Positions 5,309 to 14,470 of a stretch of DNA of 22,452 bases are shown piece after piece. The notes under the pieces were generated by a model. The model was not told the DNA's origin. It did no database searches and was given only the letters and a program-made list of their open reading frames with translations. Each line of letters begins with the position of its first letter. Within the stretch, counting starts at the first letter, position 1. The translations under genes were made by a program, and so were the position numbers. The DNA lies in contig JBBWWC010000196.1 of assembly GCA_050256555.1 (NCBI GenBank), positions 1 to 22,452 on the forward strand, in the 5' to 3' direction. This DNA comes from UBA1146 sp050256555. GTDB taxonomy: Bacteria > Planctomycetota > UBA8108 > UBA1146.

Positions 5309-7022
5309 TAGGGATCGGTTCCCAAATCTCACGACCCTCTAAATATTTTGAGGTCACACGTTCAACCATCGAGGTTCCTGATACCGCACGATAATTCTTC
5401 TCTATCGCCTCCTGTATCTTTGCCGGAAAGGAACGCACCCCGTTAAAAGTCCAGGGACCAAAGTAGACCCTTTTCTGGCCATTTGCCGTAGTGTCATACC
5501 CTGCCCAATATCGCTGCTTCGCCCGGAGTATTGCTGAAAACTTCTGTTGCTCGATGGCTGCGACCAGCTCCTTGCCATCCCACATCCCACTCTCATACAT
5601 CTGTCGTGCAGTGTAGGGTTCAATCTGTAATGGTCGTGACGATTGAGCCAGCGCCCAAGGCTCTTCACTGAGGATCGGATCGGGATAACGAACAAGATTA
5701 TCGATCACTTCTTGTCGATACTGGATTTCTTCAAGACGATCCGGCTGAAAAACTGAAATACCACGGCATTGGTAAATCCCAAAAAGAACCTGAATCACCA
5801 GCAAGATGGTGATGACCATCGCTCTTCGGGTAGAAACTCTACCGATCGAAGTCCCACAAACCAAAAGGGTCAGCACTCCGGCCTCGAACAGATAATTAAG
5901 ATCAGAACCAATCCTGGCGATGAGAGAAGTCGAGATCAGAGCCAGCAAGATACGAATCCCGTTGACCCTGTCGAAAAGATCTCGTCTCAACAGTGCAGCC
6001 ACGGCACTCAGAGCCAGAAGGCCATGTCCTAGCAGTAGAGGATCGAGATCTGGGCGACCCAGGGCACCCTGCTGCCAGGCTCTGAGAGGTGGTATCACCA
6101 GTAGAAACGCCAGGATCATCGGCGCCCAACGCCACCGCGACAAACCAGAATTACCAGGGGCCGGAGCCAGTGCAAGAAACGTGGCCAAGAACCAAGGTAT
6201 CTTCCATGGAATGAAGGAACCAAACGCCTTCTGAATCCCTTGGTCCCATGCAAAAGGGAACAGGTTAGAACGCACGGCATGTTCGTGGAACATGCCCCCC
6301 GTCATCGCCGACAAACCACCGTAGAAAGCCAGACCAGCAACCAGCAGCCCCGCTGGCCAGCGAAGCGCCTGGCGCCCTTCCCGCAGAAACAGCTCGCCGT
6401 AACTGACCAGCAGCAAGGCCAACATCGTCTGGCGAGTGTATACGGCAAAAAAGAAAGCAACCGCTCCAAAGATTCGTTTCCGATGTCCTTCTTGCAAAGT
6501 ACACCAGCAACCGATCATCGCAAAAGCTAGCGCCAATGAATCGACCCGCATCAAAAATCCGAATTCAAGGAACTCGAGCATCGACAGCATCGCCGCAGCA
6601 CAGATCAATCCAATCGCAGTTCCGGAAAATCTCTGTACGATCAGTGCCAACATCGTTGCTGAAACCAAGGTTGCAAGCAAAGAAAGCGTACGGCCACCAC
6701 CGTAGGGAGTTGTCGAAAACTCTGTCAAAATACGCGCCAGCCAGGGATAAAAAGGTGCGTACTGGTCGAGAAGCCACGGCTCCTTACCCAATTCTGGATA
6801 AAGCCCAGGATCTTCTGTCACTCTCCGCGCTTGATCGAGAACAATCGCTTCGCCAAATCTCAACTCATGCTCAAAGCCAATCAGTGGACCACCAAGAAGC
6901 AGTAGTTGAGCCACGGAGATGGAGACCAGAAGCACTGCAACATAGAGCAGCCAGTTCTGAGAGTTCTTTAATTGGGACTCTGATTCCGGCGAATCAGCTG
7001 CTTCGTTGGCACGATTTTCCAT
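5304..7022 (-). CDS. Integral membrane glycosyltransferase of the GT-C/ArnT-PMT type
   Basis: This 572-residue protein has one N-terminal membrane span near residues 26-48. A periplasmic loop follows with FEHELRFGEAIVLDQARR and a Tyr/Pro-rich YAPFYPWLARIL segment near residue 116. About nine more hydrophobic segments run to residue 420, and a soluble C-terminal domain of roughly 145 residues completes it. This layout, with acidic residues in the first outer loop, is that of GT-C enzymes that use polyprenyl-phosphate sugars. The C-terminal region (PILSEEPWALAQ, SGMWDGKELVAAIEQQKF, IQEAIEKNYR) matches the tail of GT39-like proteins in many bacteria. It lies 47 bases after fliA on the same strand, so it may be read with the flagellar operon, but a link to flagellin glycosylation is inference. 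The ribosome binding site is weak. The substrate is unknown. Confidence 0.72.
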   Translation of the reverse strand: MENRANEAADSPESESQLKNSQNWLLYVAVLLVSISVAQLLLLGGPLIGFEHELRFGEAIVLDQARRVTEDPGLYPELGKEPWLLDQYAPFYPWLARILTEFSTTPYGGGRTLSLLATLVSATMLALIVQRFSGTAIGLICAAAMLSMLEFLEFGFLMRVDSLALAFAMIGCWCTLQEGHRKRIFGAVAFFFAVYTRQTMLALLLVSYGELFLREGRQALRWPAGLLVAGLAFYGGLSAMTGGMFHEHAVRSNLFPFAWDQGIQKAFGSFIPWKIPWFLATFLALAPAPGNSGLSRWRWAPMILAFLLVIPPLRAWQQGALGRPDLDPLLLGHGLLALSAVAALLRRDLFDRVNGIRILLALISTSLIARIGSDLNYLFEAGVLTLLVCGTSIGRVSTRRAMVITILLVIQVLFGIYQCRGISVFQPDRLEEIQYRQEVIDNLVRYPDPILSEEPWALAQSSRPLQIEPYTARQMYESGMWDGKELVAAIEQQKFSAILRAKQRYWAGYDTTANGQKRVYFGPWTFNGVRSFPAKIQEAIEKNYRAVSGTSMVERVTSKYLEGREIWEPIPR

Positions 7023-7069
7023 GGCGCCAAGGTTACGATGTCAGCAACAACGAAGCCAGAGCGGTGAAC

Positions 7070-7927
7070 CTAGTCCTGTAGAAACTCGTGCTGATATTTC
7101 CCGAGATGCTGCCTGAGACGGGTCATGATTCGCGAGTGCAGCTGGCAAACTCTCGATTCAGACAGACCCAGCTCCTCACCGATCGACTTCATGGTCATAT
7201 CCTCGCTGTAATAGCCGGTGATGATCAGCTTTTCACGACGATCCAGGTGCTCCATGATGAAATCATGCACCGATTTGCGCATGATTTCTTTTTCTGGAGC
7301 TTCGCTCTTCTGATCATAAAGAAGATCTATCTTCCGTAACGATCTCGATTCCCCATCATCTGGTGACTGATCAGAGAGAGAGACCATCGATGCGGCGGAA
7401 GCTTCCTTCTGCATCCCCTGGAACTCTTCGTCCGTCACACCAAGATGTTGGGCCATCTCCAGATCAGTAGGTTCTCGCCCCGATTCTCTCTCCAGCTCTT
7501 TCCATGCCGCATCGATTCTGCTCGCAGTGGTCCGAACCAGACGCGGAACCCAATCTTGTGAGCGTAAGGAATCAATAATTGACCCACGAACACGGGTCGT
7601 GCAGTAAGTCTCAAACTTAACTCCACGAGTCAGGTCGTAATTTTCGATCGCATCCATCAAGCCGAAAACACCCGCACCATATAGATCTTCGACATCTACC
7701 TGTTGTGGCAATTTCATATGCAAGCGATCAGCGGTATAGCGAACAATCGGAAGATATCGCTCTAGAAGATCATTCTTGAGTTCCTGTTTCGTTGCTACCG
7801 ATTCGGTGTCCTTGAATTCGATCCACACCCGTTCTAGTTCTGGATCTTCTTGCATCCGAGTCTTGCCGACCAACGGACTATTTCCAGGTAACTTTTTCCG
7901 TGTTCCATCGGATGAAGTCTGGGCCAA
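7070..7927 (-). CDS. fliA: RNA polymerase sigma factor for flagellar operons (sigma-28, FliA)
   Basis: FliA directs polymerase to late flagellar promoters. The 285 residues contain region 2 (about 48-120), with LPQQVDVEDLYGAGVFGLMDAIENY and FETYCTTRVRGSIIDSLRSQDWVPR. Region 3 (about 130-175) follows, and region 4 (about 220-277) has the helix-turn-helix MTMKSIGEELGLSESRVCQLHSR. I used the TTG start at 7927 because AGAGGAGA stands about six bases upstream. The N-terminus is then roughly 25-30 residues longer than usual, and translation from the ATG at 7855 (MQEDPELERVW) would give a more typical length. The gene is the last recognised flagellar gene of the cluster, 159 bases after flhG and separated from it by a terminator-like hairpin. 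It may therefore be partly uncoupled from the upstream operon. Confidence 0.94.
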   Translation of the reverse strand: MAQTSSDGTRKKLPGNSPLVGKTRMQEDPELERVWIEFKDTESVATKQELKNDLLERYLPIVRYTADRLHMKLPQQVDVEDLYGAGVFGLMDAIENYDLTRGVKFETYCTTRVRGSIIDSLRSQDWVPRLVRTTASRIDAAWKELERESGREPTDLEMAQHLGVTDEEFQGMQKEASAASMVSLSDQSPDDGESRSLRKIDLLYDQKSEAPEKEIMRKSVHDFIMEHLDRREKLIITGYYSEDMTMKSIGEELGLSESRVCQLHSRIMTRLRQHLGKYQHEFLQD

Positions 7928-8017
7928 GTGAATCTCCTCTTTCTCTCAGTTCGGCTCAAACCCAAACAACTCCGGGAAAGAACCTATTCAGTCTGAACCA
8001 AATCGCTGCATTCAGTT

Positions 8018-8052
8018 AAAAACACGGCAGGCTATGGCATCTCCCATGCCTG
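8018..8052 (-). terminator. Terminator-like hairpin between flhG and fliA
   Basis: CAGGC and ATGG (8028-8032, 8034-8037) pair with CCAT and GCCTG (8044-8047, 8048-8052). This makes nine pairs with one bulged base and a six-base loop. On the minus strand the stem is followed by CCGTG and then TTTTT (8018-8022). It can act as a full or partial stop after flhG, which would lower fliA expression from the main operon. Confidence 0.65.
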
Positions 8053-8086
8053 AACCCACATTATTTTTCAAACACATCCACAAGCC

Positions 8087-8971
8087 TTAACTGGAACGTT
8101 CGACAACCCGCATCTGATCCACAGAAAACATCTGTTTCAGTCGATTCAGGAATCCCTGGTTATTTTTTTCCGGGGAGAGAAGCAGGTTCTTTCCCAATTC
8201 CTTGACTGCGCGGGCTGCTGGTGACGACGGATACGCGAGAGAAAAGTGCTGCCTTCTTCTCACCGATGCAGGAACTCGAGGATCATGAGGAACTCCACCA
8301 CCATCCTCGATCTCCATCGACAAGAACTGGCGTGCCAAACCACGCATTCGCCCCATCACCTGGGTCGATTCACCTTGCGACTGGGCCTGGTTGATCACAA
8401 GTCGGCACTTCGGCGAGTTATCCACCTGTGAAAAAACTTTTAACATCGCATAAGCATCCACGATCGCTGTCGGCTCCGGCGTTGTCACCACCAACACTTC
8501 CCCGGCAGAGACACAAAGATCAATAACCGAACGAGATATTCCCGCCCCAGTATCAATCAACACCAGATCATTTTCTTCCATCAGTCGTCCCAGGGCATCG
8601 AACAGAACCTGCTGCTGTGCATGCCCTAGATCAGCAATCCGCGAAAGGCCGCTGGCTCCTGGCAAGACCTGAAAACCTCCAGGAGCTCTCACCATCACCT
8701 CAGAAAGCGATGCTGTGCCTTCGACCAGATGGCCGAGATTCTTTCGCGGCTGGAGATCCAGTAAAATATCGATGTTGGCCAGTCCCAGGTCTCCATCGAT
8801 GAGAACCGTTCTCAATCCAGCAGCTGCAGCAGCGATCGCCAACCCCACTGAAATGTTGGTTTTCCCAACACCGCCTTTTCCGCTAGTAACTGCAAGAACC
8901 CGGGCTTTTCCCTTGATGGGAAGAACCCGCTCTTCAATCATCCGACGCAGTTTCCAGGCCTGATCTCTCAT
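8087..8971 (-). CDS. flhG: Flagellar number regulator FlhG (MinD-like ATPase)
   Basis: FlhG is a ParA/MinD-type ATPase that limits flagellar number and acts on FlhF. The 294 residues begin MRDQAWKLRR, containing the DQAxxLR activator helix (residues 3-9) that stimulates the FlhF GTPase. The deviant Walker A motif SGKGGVGKT is at 30-38, DGDLGLANID at 59-68 and LIDTGAG at 138-144. The C-terminal third is more variable and includes a basic, hydrophobic end that could form the membrane-targeting helix. The start ATG overlaps the flhF stop by one base (TAATG), indicating translational coupling. The pairing with FlhF excludes MinD of division. Confidence 0.95.
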   Translation of the reverse strand: MRDQAWKLRRMIEERVLPIKGKARVLAVTSGKGGVGKTNISVGLAIAAAAAGLRTVLIDGDLGLANIDILLDLQPRKNLGHLVEGTASLSEVMVRAPGGFQVLPGASGLSRIADLGHAQQQVLFDALGRLMEENDLVLIDTGAGISRSVIDLCVSAGEVLVVTTPEPTAIVDAYAMLKVFSQVDNSPKCRLVINQAQSQGESTQVMGRMRGLARQFLSMEIEDGGGVPHDPRVPASVRRRQHFSLAYPSSPAARAVKELGKNLLLSPEKNNQGFLNRLKQMFSVDQMRVVERSS

Positions 8972-10344
8972 TAACCCTCGAGAATCATTTCCTTGATACC
9001 TTCACGGGTCGCCTCGACCATGTCCTCAGGGACTTCCTGGCCACATGTGACGTATGAAATGGGAACCGGAGCCAGACCGAACAGATCCCACAGGAATCCT
9101 TTACGGTAAGACTCATCCTTCTTGGTAAAGATAACCCGGTCATAGCCGACCAGCTGGAATGATTCCGCCGCTGCAAGAACCGCTTCAGGAGCTGCGCCCA
9201 GTGAAAGACAAAGGTGAACCTCTATGTCTTCGATACTTGCGAGAGAATCACGTACTTCGCCCAGGCGCTCCGCATCTCGCTGACTTCTTCCGGCAGTGTC
9301 GATCAAGATCAAATCGCAATCGGAGAACCCTGCAATCGCTTCTTTCGTTGCTTCAAGATTCATCACTGTCTTGAGCGGTAAGCCAAGAATCTCAGCGAAT
9401 CGACGCAATTGTTCTATCGCTCCCACCCTGTAAGAATCAAGGGTGATGAGACCAACTCTCTTTTTCTCCACCAGATGGAAATAAGACGCCAGTTTCGCCA
9501 AAGTCGTGGTCTTTCCCACCCCTGTCGGGCCAACGAGGGCCACGACTCTGGGGGAACCACTGACACCCGTCTCAATCGGCGCTGTAACTGGGATTCGCCC
9601 CAGCAAACAGGCACCCACTCGAGAATGAGCTAGATCCTGCAATTGTTCCAGCGACAAGTCCGCCGCAATCGGTGCACTACAAACCGCACCGATGATCTTT
9701 GAATGCGCATGGGCTGGAATCCCTGAAGAATCGAGCAGTCTTCGGATGGCACCTAGAAAACGTGGATCGATGACCTCATTAGCAGAGTCATCAAAATCTC
9801 CACCAACGGCATCAAAAGAATCTTCGCTGAACACATTCACAGATTCTTCTTTGAACTCATCGACAATATCAGCGGAGTTCTTTGAAGAAACGAAGTGATC
9901 CACTTCCCACGCTTCTGGCTCTCGATCGACAACTGACGTTTTCGAAAACTGCTGCAGTTCTGAAGCGATTTGGGTTCGTGCACCTTGCAGATGCTCAACT
10001 AGATCATCACAAGTGGCATGATCAATCGGACCAGAAGAGTAGCCTGTGGTAATTTGATCGGACGGATTTGGAGAAGAAATGACGGAATCAAAACTATCAC
10101 GAGTCGGCACTTCAAATTTATCTGAACCGACTACAGATTCCGATTTTTCGTTGCGGACTATGACCACAACATCGGAAATGCCAAACCAACCAAAAAATCC
10201 AGGCCTTCGTACATTGCGTGAATGAACTACAGTCCAGTCACTACCAAAACGGTCCTGAAGAATGCGCACTGCCGTAGCATAATCCGGTGCGACCACGCGG
10301 GTGTGCCCCGCATCGCTAGATCCTTTAAGCTCGTTCAAGAGCAT
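8971..10344 (-). CDS. flhF: Flagellar biosynthesis SRP-type GTPase FlhF
   Basis: FlhF is a signal-recognition-particle GTPase that sets where flagella are assembled. The 457 residues have the usual basic N-terminal B domain start (VRRPGFFGWFGISDVVVIV, 45-63). A long acidic, probably disordered linker runs from about 75 to 190. Then come the N domain and the G domain. GTPase motifs are GPTGVGKTT at 272-280, TLDSYRVGAIEQL near 301-313, DTAGR at 349-353, TKKD at 407-410 and CGQEVPED at 434-441. The G4 motif is TKKD, where TKLD is more common; the specificity-determining Thr, Lys and Asp are kept. AAGGGGATA precedes the ATG. It follows flhA after 42 bases and overlaps flhG by one. Confidence 0.96.
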   Translation of the reverse strand: MLLNELKGSSDAGHTRVVAPDYATAVRILQDRFGSDWTVVHSRNVRRPGFFGWFGISDVVVIVRNEKSESVVGSDKFEVPTRDSFDSVISSPNPSDQITTGYSSGPIDHATCDDLVEHLQGARTQIASELQQFSKTSVVDREPEAWEVDHFVSSKNSADIVDEFKEESVNVFSEDSFDAVGGDFDDSANEVIDPRFLGAIRRLLDSSGIPAHAHSKIIGAVCSAPIAADLSLEQLQDLAHSRVGACLLGRIPVTAPIETGVSGSPRVVALVGPTGVGKTTTLAKLASYFHLVEKKRVGLITLDSYRVGAIEQLRRFAEILGLPLKTVMNLEATKEAIAGFSDCDLILIDTAGRSQRDAERLGEVRDSLASIEDIEVHLCLSLGAAPEAVLAAAESFQLVGYDRVIFTKKDESYRKGFLWDLFGLAPVPISYVTCGQEVPEDMVEATREGIKEMILEG

Positions 10345-10386
10345 TATCCCCTTCCCCCAGAAGACCGTGGCACATGACCCCCCAGG

Positions 10387-12525
10387 TCAACCACTGATCT
10401 TCGCCATCCCCGCAGACTCCACGGTAATACCGTGAACGACTTCATTGTATGAGAGGACTGCCGCCGAGGGCACTTCCTTCTCCAACAGCTTTCTTACAAA
10501 AACACGGAGAGCAGCAGCCGTTAAAACCACCGGCGGCTGTCCGTTCTCGATCATATTTTCCAGTGGCCCCTTGAGAGCCGAAATGACGATTTCATGGCGT
10601 CGAGGAGACAATCCCAGATCATCCCCGCAGCGGACTCCCTCAGTTGCCGCAAAGAGAGAATCCTCGATCTCGGGATCGAGAGTGACGACTCTGAGTCGCT
10701 CCTGCTCATCGACCAGCGGCGCACAGATAGAGCGTGCGAGGGCCGTTCTGACCCGTTCCGTGATCCGCACCAGGTCACGTGGTTCTTCCCCTGGAACCTC
10801 CTGAGCGGCCTCTCCCATCGCTTCCAGTATCTTCTCCATGTCGCGGATCGAGACCTTTTCAGCGAGCAATGACTGAAGCACCTTTTGAACTTCTCCCTGG
10901 CGCAGCAGATGGGGTACCAGCTCCCTGACGAGGGGCTTCGTTTCTTGATTCACCCGATCCAGGATTCTGCGGGTCTCTCCGCGAGTCAGAAGTTCGGGTA
11001 ACTGATCTTCAATCGTTTTACGGAGGTTTGCCAGAAGCGCATCCTGGGCACTGATCACCCTGTAGCCGAGTGATTGGCGCATTTCACCCTCTTCCAGTGA
11101 AATCCATTTCGCTCTCGAACCAAACCAGGACTCCCGGATCTCTTCGCCATGAATCCCGGCGATGGAGCGGTCAGTCTCGATGATGATCGCTTCATTGACC
11201 CGAAGAGCTCCTCGCGCACAAGGAATCTGGCGCAACAAGATCCGATATCCATGACGTGGAATATCACGCATCAGGACCCGGGCCCTGACCGCTGGTAAAC
11301 GAAAACCTAGCTCTGTCAGCAGCAACTCCCGTAGCCCCTCGATACGCTGCCCCAGAGAGTCTCCCGATCCTTGTGGATCCAGAACCCGATGAAGACCATA
11401 GCCCAGCTCAATTGACAGAGGCTCTTCCAGTGTCTGATTGCTGATTTCTTCCCTGTCAGAAGATGCCGTAGCAACGCTCTCTTCATGAACCGATTCAACC
11501 GAACTGACAATAGAGGCCGCATTTATTGGGGTTCTCGTCCAGTAAGCGATCATGACAAAAGTCACTGCAAGAACACCAAGCGCCATCGGTGGTAAACCGG
11601 TAAAGGCAAGCAGAACGAGAACTCCTGCAGTGATTACCAGCGCACGAGGATTTGCAAAGACCTGACCAACCAAAGCATGACCGAGGGGCTCACTCGTCGA
11701 AGCCCGCGTCACCATCAAGCCAGCAGCAACGCTGATGAAAAGCGCAGGCAGCTGAGTAGCCAGACCATCGCCAATGGTCAGGGTTGTAAAAACTCTGCCC
11801 GCTTCAGAAAAGCTCATCCCGTACTGAAAAATTCCGATGGCAAAACCACCAACGATATTGATCATCGTGATGATGATTCCGGCAATTGCATCACCACGGA
11901 CAAACTTGGAAGCACCGTCCATTGCACCGTAGAAATCTGCCTGGCGGGCAAGATCAACCCGCGCTTCCTTGGCTTCTTTTGCCGAGATATTTCCAGAACT
12001 CAGATTCGCATCGATGGCCATCTGGGCGCCCGGCATGCGATCGAGAGTGAATCGAGCAGCCACCTCTGCGATTCTGCTCGCCCCTTTGGTCACCACGACA
12101 AATTGAATCACAACCAGCACAGAAAAAATGATGAAACCAACAACGAGATTAGACCCAGAAACGAACTCACCGAAGAAGTTCACCACCTCTCCCGCGGCAT
12201 ACTTGCCCTCTTCACCTGCTCGGCTCAAGATCAGCCTGGTGGTGGCGATATTCAAAGCCAGTCGATACAGAGTCGCCAGCAACAACATTGAAGGGAACGC
12301 AGCGAACTCAAGAGGCTTTCGCAGGTAAACAACAGTCAGGACAATCAAAACCGAAAAAGCAATATTCGCACCGAGGAAACCATCCATCACGGTCCCGGGT
12401 AACGGCACCAGAATAGCAACGAGTATTCCTACAAGAGCCAGGACTAGCGCAAGATCTCGATTTCTACCGATGGAGTCCTTCCAGTGAGGAGGGGGCACCA
12501 AGGTCGTCATCTGCGCCTCATTCAT
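10387..12525 (-). CDS. flhA: Flagellar export gate protein FlhA
   Basis: FlhA forms the nonameric ring of the flagellar type III export gate and couples proton flow to export. The 712 residues match family length. About eight membrane spans occupy residues 25-345. The conserved cytoplasmic loop KGASRIAEVAARFTLDRMPG (147-166), followed by AQMAIDANLSSG, is the FHIPEP-family signature. The soluble C-terminal domain starts near residue 370, after a Ser/Glu-rich linker, and would dock chaperone-substrate complexes. The ATG overlaps the flhB stop by one base, and AGAGGAA lies just upstream within flhB. No key region is missing. Confidence 0.97.
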   Translation of the reverse strand: MNEAQMTTLVPPPHWKDSIGRNRDLALVLALVGILVAILVPLPGTVMDGFLGANIAFSVLIVLTVVYLRKPLEFAAFPSMLLLATLYRLALNIATTRLILSRAGEEGKYAAGEVVNFFGEFVSGSNLVVGFIIFSVLVVIQFVVVTKGASRIAEVAARFTLDRMPGAQMAIDANLSSGNISAKEAKEARVDLARQADFYGAMDGASKFVRGDAIAGIIITMINIVGGFAIGIFQYGMSFSEAGRVFTTLTIGDGLATQLPALFISVAAGLMVTRASTSEPLGHALVGQVFANPRALVITAGVLVLLAFTGLPPMALGVLAVTFVMIAYWTRTPINAASIVSSVESVHEESVATASSDREEISNQTLEEPLSIELGYGLHRVLDPQGSGDSLGQRIEGLRELLLTELGFRLPAVRARVLMRDIPRHGYRILLRQIPCARGALRVNEAIIIETDRSIAGIHGEEIRESWFGSRAKWISLEEGEMRQSLGYRVISAQDALLANLRKTIEDQLPELLTRGETRRILDRVNQETKPLVRELVPHLLRQGEVQKVLQSLLAEKVSIRDMEKILEAMGEAAQEVPGEEPRDLVRITERVRTALARSICAPLVDEQERLRVVTLDPEIEDSLFAATEGVRCGDDLGLSPRRHEIVISALKGPLENMIENGQPPVVLTAAALRVFVRKLLEKEVPSAAVLSYNEVVHGITVESAGMAKISG

Positions 12526-13637
12526 TAAATTCCTCTTCTCGTAATCAGCTCTTTGGTTTGAACGGTGGCCGATTCATGAACTTGAAGTGAATCGATAACC
12601 CCCTTCACTTGCTTGCGAAGGTTTGTCGGTATCACTCCTCCCTGATCAACACCATTGGCCAGCTCATGCGCCAGCAAGGGTGCTTCCACAACAGGGATTC
12701 CCGCATTCCGGCAGGCGGTTTTGGATTGGTCCACAACGGCGCCACGAAAAATTCTGGAGACCAACTGAGTTACGTCAGTCTCGCTGCCAGGACTCAGAGC
12801 TATGGAAATCAGGTCGCCAGCGACGATTAGAGCCTGAACATCAGAAACGTCAGGTAGTTCTCTCTCGTATGTAAAATTCGAATGGATCTGCTGGCGTCGG
12901 CGACGCATCAAGGGGTCGCCATGTACCTCACGTTGTTCTTCTTGCACTTCTCTTTTGCTCATCATCAATGATTGTTGATATTTTCGGCGCTTGAATGCCC
13001 AATCGGCACCAGCAATGAAAAGCAAAGCTCCACTGACTTCGATGAAGACCCACAGAATCCTTGTCCCGGCGGCACTCCAGACGGCCGACGGAGCAGCCAA
13101 CCCCATCGAAACCAATGATTCCGGGCCAAACAACAGCCCTGAAACGCCACGCGCAACCAACAAGACCACAACCGTAATCTTGACGAAACTAAAAACCATT
13201 CTGCCGAATCCATCCTGCCCGAGGATTTCTCTGGCGCTCTTGATCGGATCCAGGCGTTCAAAATCAGGAACTATTTCAGCGATCCGAAATCGAAAACCCA
13301 CCTGCAACCAGGTAGATACCAAGGCGACAAAAAATAAGGCCAATAGAATCGGGCCGGCAATCACAAAGACTTTTTCGATCACCGTATTAAGCAATAGAAC
13401 TGCATTCGATCCGTCGATTCGAAGGCTAGCAAGATTGCCAAGAATTTCGTCCATCATCGAAGACACAGCCACGAACATTGTGGTACCAAAAAGTAACATT
13501 ACTGCAAAGCCTGCGAGTAGGACCAGAGAGCCGACGAGATCTCGACTGAGAGCTGCTTTCCCATCGCGCCGTGCTTTTTCCAGTCTTTTTGCTGTGGGCT
13601 TCTCGGTTCGGTCGTCGTGTTCCTGCATCTGCGTCAT
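12525..13637 (-). CDS. flhB: Flagellar export protein FlhB lacking the NPTH self-cleavage motif
   Basis: FlhB sits in the export gate and normally cleaves itself in an Asn-Pro-Thr-His motif to switch export from hook to filament substrates. The 370 residues begin MTQMQEHDDRTEKPTAKRLEKARRDGK, a standard FlhB N-terminus. Four membrane spans lie between about 35 and 215, and the basic stretch FKRRKYQQSLMMSKREVQEEQ follows. The C-terminal domain is recognisable by GIPVVEAPLLAHEL. Where NPTH is expected, after DVSDVQALIV, the residues are AGDL (12810-12821) and then ISIAL. No Asn-Pro is nearby, so autocleavage as known cannot occur. I chose ATG at 13637 because GGTGGG is eight bases upstream. A TTG two codons earlier overlaps the fliR stop and is possible. 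Confidence 0.93.
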   Translation of the reverse strand: MTQMQEHDDRTEKPTAKRLEKARRDGKAALSRDLVGSLVLLAGFAVMLLFGTTMFVAVSSMMDEILGNLASLRIDGSNAVLLLNTVIEKVFVIAGPILLALFFVALVSTWLQVGFRFRIAEIVPDFERLDPIKSAREILGQDGFGRMVFSFVKITVVVLLVARGVSGLLFGPESLVSMGLAAPSAVWSAAGTRILWVFIEVSGALLFIAGADWAFKRRKYQQSLMMSKREVQEEQREVHGDPLMRRRRQQIHSNFTYERELPDVSDVQALIVAGDLISIALSPGSETDVTQLVSRIFRGAVVDQSKTACRNAGIPVVEAPLLAHELANGVDQGGVIPTNLRKQVKGVIDSLQVHESATVQTKELITRRGI

Positions 13638-13639
13638 GA

Positions 13640-14470
13640 TCAAATCCCACCGATCCCGCGGAGAATCAGCTCCGAGCCGTACATCCCCATCTCTATGACA
13701 AATCTATACAGATCTGCAATAAACGGAAGGGTCACGAACAAGACCAACAGGCCAACACCAGTCCGAACCGACAATCCAACAACAAAGACATTCATCTCGG
13801 GTAGAGATCTTGCCAGAACTCCGATGCCCAAGGTCGTGATCAGCAAAGCAATGCTTGCTGGTAAGGCTATCTGTAATCCGAGGCTCCAGATCTGCTGCCC
13901 CATCTCACGGGTCACGATCAATGCCGAATCAGGCGTCAATGCACCATTGAACAGATTCCCCATCATTCCAGGCGGAACCATTTCAAATGATCCACACAAA
14001 GAGAGGATCACCAAACGATGACCATCCAGCGCCAGAAAGATCAGACCCGCAAATATCATCATGAGAGTTGCCATGGGTGTGGTCGATTGGCCAGTGTCCG
14101 GATCAACAACTGCACCAAAAGCCAAACCAGAATCCTGTGACAGAAGTTGCCCGCCGAGATGTGCACTCCACATCAAGATTCCTGCTGTAGCACCAAGAAC
14201 CCAACCCAGTGCCAGTTCACCTGCGATCGAGGTAGCTGCAGAAATCGGACTGGATAAAAGCATCACCATTTCACTGGAAACCACCGGTGAATTTCCAACG
14301 ACCACAGGGGCAACACACAAGGCGATCAGAACTCCGAGAGCCGCCTTGATTTTCATTGGAATCACCCGCGACGAGAAAATTGGCAAAACCATCATCGCGC
14401 CACAAATACGGGCGAAAATCAGAACCGCTCCAACCCAGGTACTCGCAGAGATTTCCAGCAGCTCATTCAC
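13640..14470 (-). CDS. fliR: Flagellar export gate protein FliR
   Basis: FliR joins FliP and FliQ in the membrane core of the flagellar secretion channel. The 276 residues start with a GTG that overlaps the fliQ stop (GTGA). The protein is hydrophobic throughout, with about six spans. The early region WVGAVLIFARICGAMMVLPIF is typical of FliR, and the central GELALGWVLGATAGILMWSAHLGGQLLSQDSG (kept here as landmark, near residues 85-115) is also family-like. The length is slightly above the 260 usual for the family. Position between fliQ and flhB is the common order. Confidence 0.95.
   Translation of the reverse strand: MNELLEISASTWVGAVLIFARICGAMMVLPIFSSRVIPMKIKAALGVLIALCVAPVVVGNSPVVSSEMVMLLSSPISAATSIAGELALGWVLGATAGILMWSAHLGGQLLSQDSGLAFGAVVDPDTGQSTTPMATLMMIFAGLIFLALDGHRLVILSLCGSFEMVPPGMMGNLFNGALTPDSALIVTREMGQQIWSLGLQIALPASIALLITTLGIGVLARSLPEMNVFVVGLSVRTGVGLLVLFVTLPFIADLYRFVIEMGMYGSELILRGIGGI

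Noticed and set aside
12991..13698. A 235-codon plus-strand open frame across flhB
   Set aside because: It is entirely antisense to a clear flhB, has Thr/Ser/Asn-rich low-complexity composition, and has no recognisable domain.
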